NCBI GenBank assembly: GCA_017465155.1 | Contig: JAFTWV010000107.1 | Span: forward strand, 1 to 57,766 | Length of the DNA: 57,766 bases | Reading direction: 5' to 3' | Origin: Clostridia bacterium | GTDB taxonomy: Bacteria; Bacillota; Clostridia; Christensenellales; Aristaeellaceae | In this document: positions 17,298 through 24,549 of the stretch, piece by piece | How positions within the stretch are numbered: the stretch's first letter is position 1 | Layout of the letters: each line of letters opens with the position of its first letter | Notes under the pieces: model-generated | Told to the model about the DNA's origin: nothing | Database searches by the model: none | What the model saw: the letters and a program-made list of their open reading frames with translations, nothing else | Translations under genes and position numbers: made by a program

Positions 17298-19508
17298 TTA
17301 CTCGGTTGTCACAAGGGTTGTGTAGAAGCCGCCCAGCGCCATCAGCTCCTCATGGGTGCCGCGCTCGACGACTACGCCGCGGTTGAGCACGATGATCTCA
17401 TCGCAGTCGCGGATGGTAGAGAGTCGGTGAGCGATGATGATGCAGGTTACGCCGCGGTTGCGGATGGCCTCGACGACATTGTATTCTGTCTTGGCGTCCA
17501 GTGCACTGGTGGCCTCGTCCATCACGACGATGGTGGGATCCTGCGCCAGCACGCGGGCGATCTCAAAGCGCTGCCGCTGGCCGCCGGAGAAGTCCCGGCC
17601 GCCCTCCAGCAGCCTGTGGTTATAGCCGCCGTCGCGAAGCATGATGTCCTCGTGGATTTGCGCGTCGCGGGCGGCGAGGATCATCTCGAAGTCCTCGATG
17701 GTGCTGTCCCACATTTTGATGTTGTTGGCGATTGTGTCCTCATAGAGGGTGATGTCCTGATCCACCACGGCCAGCGAGCCGGTAAAGACCTCGCGTGGAA
17801 TTTCGTTCATGGGCTTGCCATCGAAGAGAATCTCGCCCTCCCATGGCTGGTACAGGCCGGAGATCAGCTTGGCCAGTGTGGATTTGCCACAGCCTGACGC
17901 TCCCACGAAGGCCACCCGGGAGCCGGGCTTCAGCGTCATGGAGAAGTCCCGGATCAGCGGTTCTGCCAGACGCGAGTAGCCGAAGGTTACATTACGCAGT
18001 TCCACCTCGCCCGTCAGCTTGGCATAATCGCTGTCACCGCCAAAGGCAAGGTCAAAATCGTCCGCTTCTGCCTCCGGCCCTTCGGCGGCAGAAGCTTCTT
18101 CCTCCGGCAGCGGCTCGGAGAAGGTCACGTCAGGTTCGTAGTTCATCACGTCCTCCACGCGCTCCATGGACGAACGCATTTCCTGCACGGACTTCGACAC
18201 CTCCAGCAGCTCCTGCACAGGCACCATAAAGGAGGACATGAAGCTTTGGAAGGCCATCAGCATACCGGCGGTGAACTGCCCCTGGATGATCAGCAGCACG
18301 CCGATCATGAGAATAACGATCTCCGACAGGGAGCGTACAAGGCCGGGTAAAGCATTCCAGACACGGTTGAGACGTGCGGATTGTGCATCCGCCGCATTGA
18401 CGGAGGCGGAGAAGCCAGCCCAGCGCTCAAAGTAGCCGTTCTCAGCGCCGGAGGCCTTGATGGTCTCAATCATCTCGATGCCCGCCACCGTTGCGCCGTA
18501 GAGCTTGCCGCTGTCGCGCATGCGGACGCGGCTGATATTCACCCGCTTCTTCAGGATGATCTGATTCAACCAGACGTTGATGGCGATGGAGCACACGCAG
18601 ATCAGCGTCAGCACCGCGCTGTATCGCAGCATGATGACCAGATAGAGTACCAGCATGAGCAGGTCAATCACCACCGGGCCCAGTTCCTTGACGAGGGTAG
18701 CGGCGATGCCCTCATTGGACTCCTGTCGTTGGGCGATGTCGCCGGCCATGCGCTGGGAGAAGAACTCCACCGGCAGCCGCAGCACATGCCACATGAATGC
18801 TGCGCTGGAAACGATGGCCAGCTTGCCTTCGACCTTGGACAGGTAGATGGTCTGCACCAGCGAAACCACTGACTGCACTGCCGCCACCATCACCATCAGC
18901 CCCAGAAAGGGCATCAGCCATGCAGGGTTTTCTCCCGGCAGCAGTCGATCCATGAACACCTGCCCGAAGGCGGGGTAGATCAGGTTGATGATGGCGGTGA
19001 TCAGCGTTGTCAGGACAATGAAGGCGATGGCCGGGCCAGCACCCTTCAGCCGCTGCTTTGCAAAGGGAAGGATGCTTCGGGGCTTACCGCCCTTTTCAAA
19101 GCTCTCGGCGGGGGTGAAGGTCAGCACCACGCCGGTAAACTCCCGATCCAGCTCCTCTTTGGTCACCCGTACAGTACCGCGGGCCGGATCGTTGATGACG
19201 GCTTTGTCCTTGTGGAAGCCGCAGAACACCACAAAGTGGTTGAAGCCCCAGTGAAGGATGCAGGGCGTCTGGAGCTGGTAAAGGGAGGAGGTATCGCAGC
19301 GATACCCCTTGGCCGTCATGCCGTAGTTCCGTGCGGCCTTGAGCAGATTCTTGGCTGAGGAGCCGTCGCGGGAAACGCCGCAGTCCTTGCGGACTGTTTC
19401 CAGCGGCAGCCACTTTCCGTGATAAGCCAGGATCATCGTCAGGGAGGCCGCACCGCATTCCAGCGCCTCCATCTGCATGATCACCGGCACTTTGGCATAT
19501 TTGCTCAT
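17298..19508 (-). CDS. NHLP-type peptidase/permease/ATPase exporter (C39 domain)
   Basis: A 736-residue bacteriocin-type ABC exporter. The C39 peptidase domain (about 1-135) has the catalytic Cys in MEALECGAAS (C18 region), His in WGFNHFVVF, and Asp in VINDPARG, and should cut after a double-Gly leader. Six membrane helices follow (about 160-430), then an ATPase with Walker A GASGCGKST, signature FSGGQRQR and Walker B IVVMDEATSALD. The Nif11-type precursor at 22538 ends its leader in VAGG, a fitting substrate. GGAGG precedes the start. An acidic insertion (about 470-500) lies between the membrane and ATPase domains. Confidence 0.92.
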   Translation of the reverse strand: MSKYAKVPVIMQMEALECGAASLTMILAYHGKWLPLETVRKDCGVSRDGSSAKNLLKAARNYGMTAKGYRCDTSSLYQLQTPCILHWGFNHFVVFCGFHKDKAVINDPARGTVRVTKEELDREFTGVVLTFTPAESFEKGGKPRSILPFAKQRLKGAGPAIAFIVLTTLITAIINLIYPAFGQVFMDRLLPGENPAWLMPFLGLMVMVAAVQSVVSLVQTIYLSKVEGKLAIVSSAAFMWHVLRLPVEFFSQRMAGDIAQRQESNEGIAATLVKELGPVVIDLLMLVLYLVIMLRYSAVLTLICVCSIAINVWLNQIILKKRVNISRVRMRDSGKLYGATVAGIEMIETIKASGAENGYFERWAGFSASVNAADAQSARLNRVWNALPGLVRSLSEIVILMIGVLLIIQGQFTAGMLMAFQSFMSSFMVPVQELLEVSKSVQEMRSSMERVEDVMNYEPDVTFSEPLPEEEASAAEGPEAEADDFDLAFGGDSDYAKLTGEVELRNVTFGYSRLAEPLIRDFSMTLKPGSRVAFVGASGCGKSTLAKLISGLYQPWEGEILFDGKPMNEIPREVFTGSLAVVDQDITLYEDTIANNIKMWDSTIEDFEMILAARDAQIHEDIMLRDGGYNHRLLEGGRDFSGGQRQRFEIARVLAQDPTIVVMDEATSALDAKTEYNVVEAIRNRGVTCIIIAHRLSTIRDCDEIIVLNRGVVVERGTHEELMALGGFYTTLVTTE

Positions 19509-19521
19509 ACGCAGCCTCCCA

Positions 19522-20037
19522 TCACTGGAACACCAGGTCGATGGGCCGCTGGGTCTGGGTCACGGCGGAGATGGAATAAACCATGCCCTCCAGCAGCGGT
19601 TCGGCGGGTGAAACCTTTACCACGATGTTCCACGTCGAAATGCCCAGCACTGCCAGCAGGTAATCCTGCTCCATGCCCTCGCTGGCCTCCTCATAGGACA
19701 GGGGGATGTCCGCAATGGAAGCCACGCAGCCGCCCACAGGCTCTGCTGTGTCCGTCTGGGAGATGGGCACGATGTCCACCGTCATTCCCGCTTCCAGCTG
19801 TGAGCTGGTGATATTGTCCACATAGCAGTAAAGCATCCCATCCTCCGCCAGACCGGTGAAGGTCACGCTCTGGGTCAGCTCCCCGAAGCAGCCCCAGATC
19901 AGCAGCCCCAGCACCAGTGCCAGCGCGGCCCCCAGCACCATCCAGCTGCTGGGGTTGGAAACCTGAATATAGTCGTTGAGCTTCTCCGGCGAGGAGAAAC
20001 GCTCCACGCTGGATTTCTTGAACAGCTTGTTCTGCAT
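19522..20037 (-). CDS. Short HlyD-like adaptor of NHLP export
   Basis: A 171-residue protein with one N-terminal membrane helix (about 31-51) and an extracytoplasmic beta-rich part with a barrel-like element (SSQLEAGMTVDIVPI). It matches the position and general form of the NHLM secretion protein (HlyD family) but is short, without the long coiled-coil hairpin of true HlyD adaptors. This suits a single-membrane cell. The ATG at 20037 is preferred for its GGAGGAA site. It lies between the RsbW-like and C39 exporter genes in one operon. Confidence 0.75.
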   Translation of the reverse strand: MQNKLFKKSSVERFSSPEKLNDYIQVSNPSSWMVLGAALALVLGLLIWGCFGELTQSVTFTGLAEDGMLYCYVDNITSSQLEAGMTVDIVPISQTDTAEPVGGCVASIADIPLSYEEASEGMEQDYLLAVLGISTWNIVVKVSPAEPLLEGMVYSISAVTQTQRPIDLVFQ

Positions 20038-20060
20038 ATCAATTCCTCCATACTGCTGCA

Positions 20061-20468
20061 TCACAGCAGCTTTCGGATGGTCAGGATATTCTGCCCATCC
20101 TCATAGGTATAGACGACCTCATCCATGCTCTTTTTGACCATGTAGATGCCCAGTCCGCCGATCTGCCGCTCCTCCACGCCGAGGGTGACGTCGGGGTCCT
20201 CCCGGCTGAGCGGGTCATAGGGCTTCCCACGGTCGATAAAGCGGATCACCGCGCAGGGCGGAGCCTCTTCCACATCCACCGCGACCGTTGCCTCTCCCAC
20301 ATCCGGGTTATAGGCGTAGTGGGCGATGTTGACGAACAGCTCCTCTACGGCGATGTCGATCTGCATGATGGTCTTCATCGGTACATCATGGCTTTCCAGC
20401 TCTGCGTTGATGAAATCGAGCACGTCGTCCATCCGGTCGACCTCAGCTGTCAGGATCATTTTTTTCAT
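20061..20468 (-). CDS. RsbW/SpoIIAB-like anti-sigma serine kinase
   Basis: A 135-residue GHKL ATP-binding protein: N box AVEELFVNIAHYAY, G1 region FIDRGKPYDPL and G2 GGLGIYMVKKSMD. Proteins of this family bind a sigma factor and phosphorylate a STAS antagonist. The STAS partner is encoded directly upstream and a SpoIIE-type phosphatase is divergent, so all three members of a partner switch are here. The target sigma factor is not shown; known kinases of this type act on group 3 sigma factors, so the ECF factor at 10510 is only a possibility. Alternatively the kinase could control the exporter itself. Confidence 0.87.
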   Translation of the reverse strand: MKKMILTAEVDRMDDVLDFINAELESHDVPMKTIMQIDIAVEELFVNIAHYAYNPDVGEATVAVDVEEAPPCAVIRFIDRGKPYDPLSREDPDVTLGVEERQIGGLGIYMVKKSMDEVVYTYEDGQNILTIRKLL

Positions 20469-20582
20469 GGCTTTTCACACGTCCTTTTTTTCAAAAGCAC
20501 AGCAGGCTGCGCGCTTCAGGAATCAACTGATGCGTGCAGCCTGTATAGATCGTATATGGTATGCTTTGCCGCATCAGCCATG

Positions 20583-20879
20583 TCATTCGATGGTGAGCAT
20601 ATCTGCAAAGCCGGTGATTTCAAAGACCTCCATCACCGTCTCATTGACGTTGCGGACCATCATGGAGCCCTGTTTCTTCATCAGCTTCATTGCGGAGAGC
20701 AGCACGCGCAGTCCTGCGCTGGAAATGTAGGCAAGATTCTGGAAATCCATCACCAGATCCGTCACGCCGCGCAGATTCTCCTTCAGCACGCCCTCCAGCT
20801 GTGGGGCGGAGCCTGTGTCAAGACGGCCCTCCAGCGCAATTGTCAGCTGGCTGCCCTCTGTCTTCGTGTTGATATTCAT
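20583..20879 (-). CDS. STAS-domain anti-anti-sigma factor
   Basis: A 98-residue single STAS domain like SpoIIAA/RsbV. The phosphorylation region is FQNLAYISSAGLRVLL, with S53/S54 the likely phosphosite. Unphosphorylated protein would bind the kinase encoded at 20061 and free its partner. GGAGGG precedes the start, and a strong promoter lies at 20936-20964. It is the first gene of the exporter operon. Confidence 0.9.
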   Translation of the reverse strand: MNINTKTEGSQLTIALEGRLDTGSAPQLEGVLKENLRGVTDLVMDFQNLAYISSAGLRVLLSAMKLMKKQGSMMVRNVNETVMEVFEITGFADMLTIE

Positions 20880-20935
20880 ATGTTTCCCTCCGAATCGGAA
20901 GCGCCGCAGCGCCGGACTTTTATTTCTTGTTTTTC

Positions 20936-20964
20936 ATTATAGCAGAGCCCGAAAATCTTGTCAA
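20936..20964 (-). promoter_or_regulatory. Strong promoter of the STAS-kinase-exporter operon
   Basis: Minus-strand TTGACA (20964-20959), a 17-base spacer and TATAAT (20941-20936) are both consensus. They lie about 57 bases before the STAS gene. Confidence 0.85.
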
Positions 20965-20990
20965 TTCAGCAGTGTTCAATCTGCCAAGCC

Positions 20991-21019
20991 TTGCGGTGCA
21001 GCGCAAAATATGGTACTAT
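20991..21019 (+). promoter_or_regulatory. Promoter of the SpoIIE-type phosphatase gene
   Basis: TTGCGG (20991-20996), a 17-base spacer and TACTAT (21014-21019) form a moderate promoter diverging from the one at 20936-20964. The two could be co-regulated. Confidence 0.6.
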
Positions 21020-21051
21020 GCAATGGTGATGAGAAGACAGGAGGCCTGTTA

Positions 21052-22440
21052 ATGAACGAACAGGAATACTTGAACGCCTTTGCTCAAAACGAAAAGGAAG
21101 CCAACCGCTACACGGCAAAATGCCTGCGGGTTCTGGCGGTTATTGTGGCGATTGTGTGGCTGCTGAATATCATCGGGATCTTTACCGTGCCGGTGGATGT
21201 GATGACCATTGCGGCGCCGCTCAGCATGGCGATCTTTGTTACGCCGACGTTCCTGCTGCGCTTTTTCAGGAAGAAGCCCTACCGGATGAAGTACTTCATT
21301 ATGCTCTGCTGCGTGCTGGGCATCACGGTGCTGTCGGGGGCGCTGCCCAAGCATTCCATTGTGGCATGGGCCGCGCCGATTATTCTGGCGTGCCACTATT
21401 ACTCCAAGCGCCTGTCCTGGGGGACGCTGGCTGCCACGACGGTGTGCTTGCTGGCCTCGCTGATTTTTGCGACCTATTATGGCGAGTGGGATCCCTATCT
21501 GCTGCGTTCGCTGCCCTATGAAGGGGAACGCCGGATCACCGCAGAAATGCTGTCCATGAGTATCCAGTATTACGGTTTGCCCCGATGTATGATACTGGCA
21601 GGGCTGAACTTCACCTGTGCAACGCTGGCGACCCGTACCCGCAAGCTGCTGGAGCTGCAGGTCAAGGAGAGCGCGGAGAAGCACCGGATCGAATCCGAAC
21701 TGAACGTTGCGACCCAGATCCAGACTTCCATGCTGCCCACAGCCTTCCCTGAGCGGGAGGAAATCGACGTCTTCGCCAGCATGAGTCCGGCCCGCGAGGT
21801 GGGCGGTGACTTCTATGATTTCTTCATGGTGGATGACCGCCATCTGGCCATCGTCATGGCGGATGTGTCCGGCAAGGGCGTACCCGCGGCGCTGTTTATG
21901 GTGATCGGCAAGACGCTGATCAAGGATCATACCAATCCCAACTGTGATCTGGGCGAGGTCTTCAGCAATGTGAATGACCTGCTGTGCGAATCAAACAGCG
22001 AGGGGCTGTTCATCACTGCCTTCGAGGGCGTGCTGGATCTGGTGACGGGCGAGTTCAACTTCGTCAACGCCGGGCATGAGATGCCGATGATTTCCCGCAG
22101 CGGCGAGGCCTTCGCGGCTCACAAAATCCGCCCTGGCTTTGTGCTGGCGGGCATGGAGGGAATTCGCTACCGTGCGGGTACCCTGACGCTGGAGCCCGGC
22201 GACAAGCTCTTCCAGTATACCGATGGCGTCACGGAGGCTACCAATGCGCATGACGAGCTGTACGGCATGCAGCGCCTGACGGATGTACTGGCGGTCAACG
22301 CGAACCGCACGCCCCGGGAAATTCTCCCGGCTGTGCGCGCGGATATCGACGCTTTCGTTGGTGACGCGCCTCAGTTTGACGATATCACCATGCTCTGCCT
22401 GGAATACAAGGCCAGGATGATTCCTGCGGAGGAAGCGTGA
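21052..22440 (+). CDS. Membrane SpoIIE-type PP2C phosphatase
   Basis: A 462-residue protein with five or six membrane helices (about 25-190), a short coiled-coil linker (about 198-222), and a PP2C/SpoIIE phosphatase domain (about 225-455) with metal ligands D253 (VGGDFYDF) and D271 (ADVSGKG), then NAGHEMP, YTDGVTEA and DDITMLCLEY. It should dephosphorylate the STAS protein encoded divergently and so switch on the kinase's partner. The membrane part is a likely sensor of an unknown signal. ATG at 21052 follows AGGAGG. Reading frame upstream of it is open but unneeded. Confidence 0.9.
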   Translation: MNEQEYLNAFAQNEKEANRYTAKCLRVLAVIVAIVWLLNIIGIFTVPVDVMTIAAPLSMAIFVTPTFLLRFFRKKPYRMKYFIMLCCVLGITVLSGALPKHSIVAWAAPIILACHYYSKRLSWGTLAATTVCLLASLIFATYYGEWDPYLLRSLPYEGERRITAEMLSMSIQYYGLPRCMILAGLNFTCATLATRTRKLLELQVKESAEKHRIESELNVATQIQTSMLPTAFPEREEIDVFASMSPAREVGGDFYDFFMVDDRHLAIVMADVSGKGVPAALFMVIGKTLIKDHTNPNCDLGEVFSNVNDLLCESNSEGLFITAFEGVLDLVTGEFNFVNAGHEMPMISRSGEAFAAHKIRPGFVLAGMEGIRYRAGTLTLEPGDKLFQYTDGVTEATNAHDELYGMQRLTDVLAVNANRTPREILPAVRADIDAFVGDAPQFDDITMLCLEYKARMIPAEEA

Positions 22441-22468
22441 TGCACTCACCATATCCATATACGCACAA

Positions 22469-22506
22469 GCCCGCCCTGCTCTTGCATCAACAGGAGCAGG
22501 GCGGGC
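22469..22506. terminator. Terminator between phosphatase and Nif11 genes
   Basis: A 13-bp GC-rich stem (22469-22481 with 22494-22506) is followed on the plus strand by ATTTATTTT. It separates the converging phosphatase and precursor genes; on the minus strand the T-tract is poor. Confidence 0.75.
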
Positions 22507-22537
22507 ATTTATTTTCTGTTCAGTCCTGATGGTCAGA

Positions 22538-22885
22538 TCAGGTGTCGTAGCCGTAGCCGGCGAAGCCGCAGACGCAGCGCTCACGGCCGGACTTGGAGTA
22601 ACCGGCGCCGGCGAGGACGCACGCGCAGGTCTTGTCATTGCTGTCCTTGGTTCCGCCGCCGCCCATGGCACAGGCGCAGCTGACGTCGCCGCCGCCGGCA
22701 ACGGCGTCCAGTTCGTCGTCATTCAGTTCTTCCACGGGCTTCTTGAGATCCTCCGCGGTCAGCTCAAAGCCCATCTCTTTGGCCAGAGCGATCAGGGCAG
22801 CAGGATCTTTTTCTGCACTGACCTTTTCCGCCAGCGCCTTGTCTTCGGATACCTTTTCCAGGAACTTCTTCAGATTCTCGCTCAT
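22538..22885 (-). CDS. Nif11-type RiPP precursor with three CxC repeats
   Basis: A 115-residue precursor. The Nif11-like leader (1-65) is helical (MSENLKKFLEKVSEDKALAE) and ends ELNDDELDAVAGG, the double-Gly site expected for the C39 exporter. The core (66-115) has exactly six cysteines in three CxC pairs at 70/72, 87/89 and 104/106, a strict 17-residue spacing. Each pair is followed by a Gly/Ala-rich stretch (CACAMGGGG, CACVLAGAGY, CVCGFAGYGY). AAGGAG precedes the start. No lanthionine synthetase, YcaO or other dedicated modifying enzyme is adjacent; the nearest candidate is the radical SAM protein at 8989. The cysteines may form disulfides, thioethers or a metal site; this is open. Confidence 0.9.
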   Translation of the reverse strand: MSENLKKFLEKVSEDKALAEKVSAEKDPAALIALAKEMGFELTAEDLKKPVEELNDDELDAVAGGGDVSCACAMGGGGTKDSNDKTCACVLAGAGYSKSGRERCVCGFAGYGYDT

Positions 22886-22911
22886 GATTCAACTCTCCTT
22901 TTCTTGCTTGC

Positions 22912-23019
22912 CGAACGATCAACCCCGGAATGCTTGAACACTCCATCTGTCATTCGAATCACTTAACTATACGCAGCTGTCAGAAAAGTCTTGCACGGAT
23001 TGTATCACTTGATCGTTCG
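22912..23019 (-). promoter_or_regulatory. Long-range inverted repeat in the Nif11 precursor leader
   Basis: CGAACGATCAA (22912-22922) and its exact complement TTGATCGTTCG (23009-23019) flank an 86-base stretch of the untranslated leader. One arm sits at the expected transcription start, the other just before the ribosome site. They could close a folded RNA leader or be two operator half-sites. Confidence 0.5.
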
Positions 23020-23029
23020 ATTTAACAAT

Positions 23030-23058
23030 ATTATATCCTACTGAGAAATTGCTGTCAA
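23030..23058 (-). promoter_or_regulatory. Consensus promoter of the Nif11 precursor gene
   Basis: Minus-strand TTGACA (23058-23053), a 17-base spacer and TATAAT (23035-23030) leave a leader of about 140 bases. The rest of the 22886-23266 gap holds the inverted repeat, the divergent promoter, and otherwise nothing I recognise. Confidence 0.85.
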
Positions 23059-23204
23059 GAAAAAACGGTTTTCGCGGGCTGCTCCGGCACCCTGTATCAT
23101 CCAATCCGCATACAGCCCGTCCTCCCGCGTGCGGTGCTGTCAAGCAGATTCGGGCCAGCGTACGTTGCGTCAGGCCTGCCTTGCGGCGCAGCCGGGACGG
23201 AGCG

Positions 23205-23233
23205 TTGACAGGATTTCCGCGGTGAGGTATAAT
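23205..23233 (+). promoter_or_regulatory. Consensus promoter of the small membrane protein pair
   Basis: TTGACA (23205-23210), a 17-base spacer and TATAAT (23228-23233) lie about 34 bases before the start at 23267. Confidence 0.85.
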
Positions 23234-23266
23234 GTGGAAAGATTCCTGTACAAAGGAGAAAACATC

Positions 23267-23551
23267 ATGCGTATCAGCTACAGAAAGTATCCGCTGTCCA
23301 AAAAGCTTAATGAGAAAAGCAGGCTTGTTGCAACGTTGACTCAGCCGCTGGTTGCTGTGTGCCTGGGGGCATTGCCCGGGATCGCGGTGATGATGTGTAT
23401 GACGGATTTTGATAAGATTCCCATGTTCATTCCGGGGGCGCTTGTGGGGGCTGGCATGGTGGCCGGACTGGCGCTGGCGCCCGTTATCCGCAGGAAAAAG
23501 TATGCCAGGTACGATGCGGAATACGCAAAGCTTCAGCAGACGACCAAGTGA
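23267..23551 (+). CDS. Small membrane protein, two helices
   Basis: A 94-residue protein I do not recognise. It has a basic N-terminus, two hydrophobic segments (about 25-45 and 54-74) and a basic, helical tail. AAAGGAG precedes the ATG at 23267. It is divergent from the Nif11 precursor and followed after 36 bases by a DUF805-like gene. The position is what one would expect of an immunity protein, but nothing in the sequence proves it. Confidence 0.7.
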   Translation: MRISYRKYPLSKKLNEKSRLVATLTQPLVAVCLGALPGIAVMMCMTDFDKIPMFIPGALVGAGMVAGLALAPVIRRKKYARYDAEYAKLQQTTK

Positions 23552-23587
23552 TGTCTGCAGGTATGGCCTGGAAGGGGAGGAAAACAA

Positions 23588-24481
23588 ATGATCAAGGCAT
23601 ATAAGGACATGCTCCGGAATTGCTTGAATTTCAGAGGAAGGACGAGCGTCCGATCCTTTTGGCTGGCAATCCTGATGCATATGATCGTGACGCTGCTGGT
23701 GGCGCTGTGCAGCGGCTTGCTTGTCAATCTCATTGGGAAAGCCGCGGGGCTGCGGAATGTCAAAGACACGGCGCTGGTGGTTTCACTGATGCTGCCCGCG
23801 CTGATCCAGTGGCCGGTGATTTCCCTGTATGTGCGCCGGATGCGCGATACTGGGGAGAAATGGTGGAAAATGCTGGCGGTGATATGGCTGCTGCCTGTGG
23901 TAGGCCTGGTGATTGTCGGCAGCATGGCGAGTAAGGGAGAAGGAATAACCCTCCGAAGCTGGGCAATGTCGCTTATTCAGAAGCACATCGACAGCGGCGC
24001 ATTCCGCATCCTTGCGGAGTCGTCCGACGGTCTTGTCGGCTGGCTGCATGAAAAGTATCCGGTGATGTTACGCTATGCGGATGTGACCAAGTATGACATG
24101 AGTCCGCTGATCACCTGTATCGACGCAGAGAAAGCGAATGAAGTGCGGATGAGCCCGAGTTACGTGGAGGCGGCTGCCAGGGAGTCGGAGAGCATCGTTT
24201 ATACTGCTGAGGAAAAGGCAGAAATAGAAGAAGCCATGCAGAATTGGCTGAATCGATATACCTCCCAAAACAGGAAGGCACGGCTGATGCATCGCGGCGG
24301 ATTGGCGATGTTAGCCGCAGGCATTGCGATTCCGGCAGGCAGCATAACGCTGATGATGATGACTCCTGATCTGGTGATGGTGATTTATGGGGTGGGTTTG
24401 GTGCTTTTCTTTGCAGGCCTTGTGATTGGGTACATCGGAAAGCTGAAGAATCCCCAGCGCAGCGGTGATGAGCTGCTTTAA
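23588..24481 (+). CDS. DUF805-like membrane protein
   Basis: A 297-residue protein. The N-terminal part (about 1-120) resembles DUF805 (NCLNFRGRTSVRSFWLAIL, then RMRDTGEKWWKML) with three or four membrane helices. A cytoplasmic helical region (about 125-235) and two more helices near the end follow. It lies in one unit with the 94-residue protein and faces away from the precursor gene. Function is unknown; immunity or export support for the RiPP is a guess from location. Confidence 0.75.
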   Translation: MIKAYKDMLRNCLNFRGRTSVRSFWLAILMHMIVTLLVALCSGLLVNLIGKAAGLRNVKDTALVVSLMLPALIQWPVISLYVRRMRDTGEKWWKMLAVIWLLPVVGLVIVGSMASKGEGITLRSWAMSLIQKHIDSGAFRILAESSDGLVGWLHEKYPVMLRYADVTKYDMSPLITCIDAEKANEVRMSPSYVEAAARESESIVYTAEEKAEIEEAMQNWLNRYTSQNRKARLMHRGGLAMLAAGIAIPAGSITLMMMTPDLVMVIYGVGLVLFFAGLVIGYIGKLKNPQRSGDELL

Positions 24482-24506
24482 GCTATGGCCTGAAAACTGC
24501 ACAAAG

Positions 24507-24542
24507 AGAGCCTCCGGCCTTGGTTAGTGGGCCGGAGGCTCT
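24507..24542. terminator. Bidirectional terminator
   Basis: A perfect 13-bp stem (24507-24519 with 24530-24542) lies between the converging DUF805 and GH4 genes, 7 bases from the latter's stop. T-tracts are short on both strands. Confidence 0.7.
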
Positions 24543-24549
24543 TGCGGCA

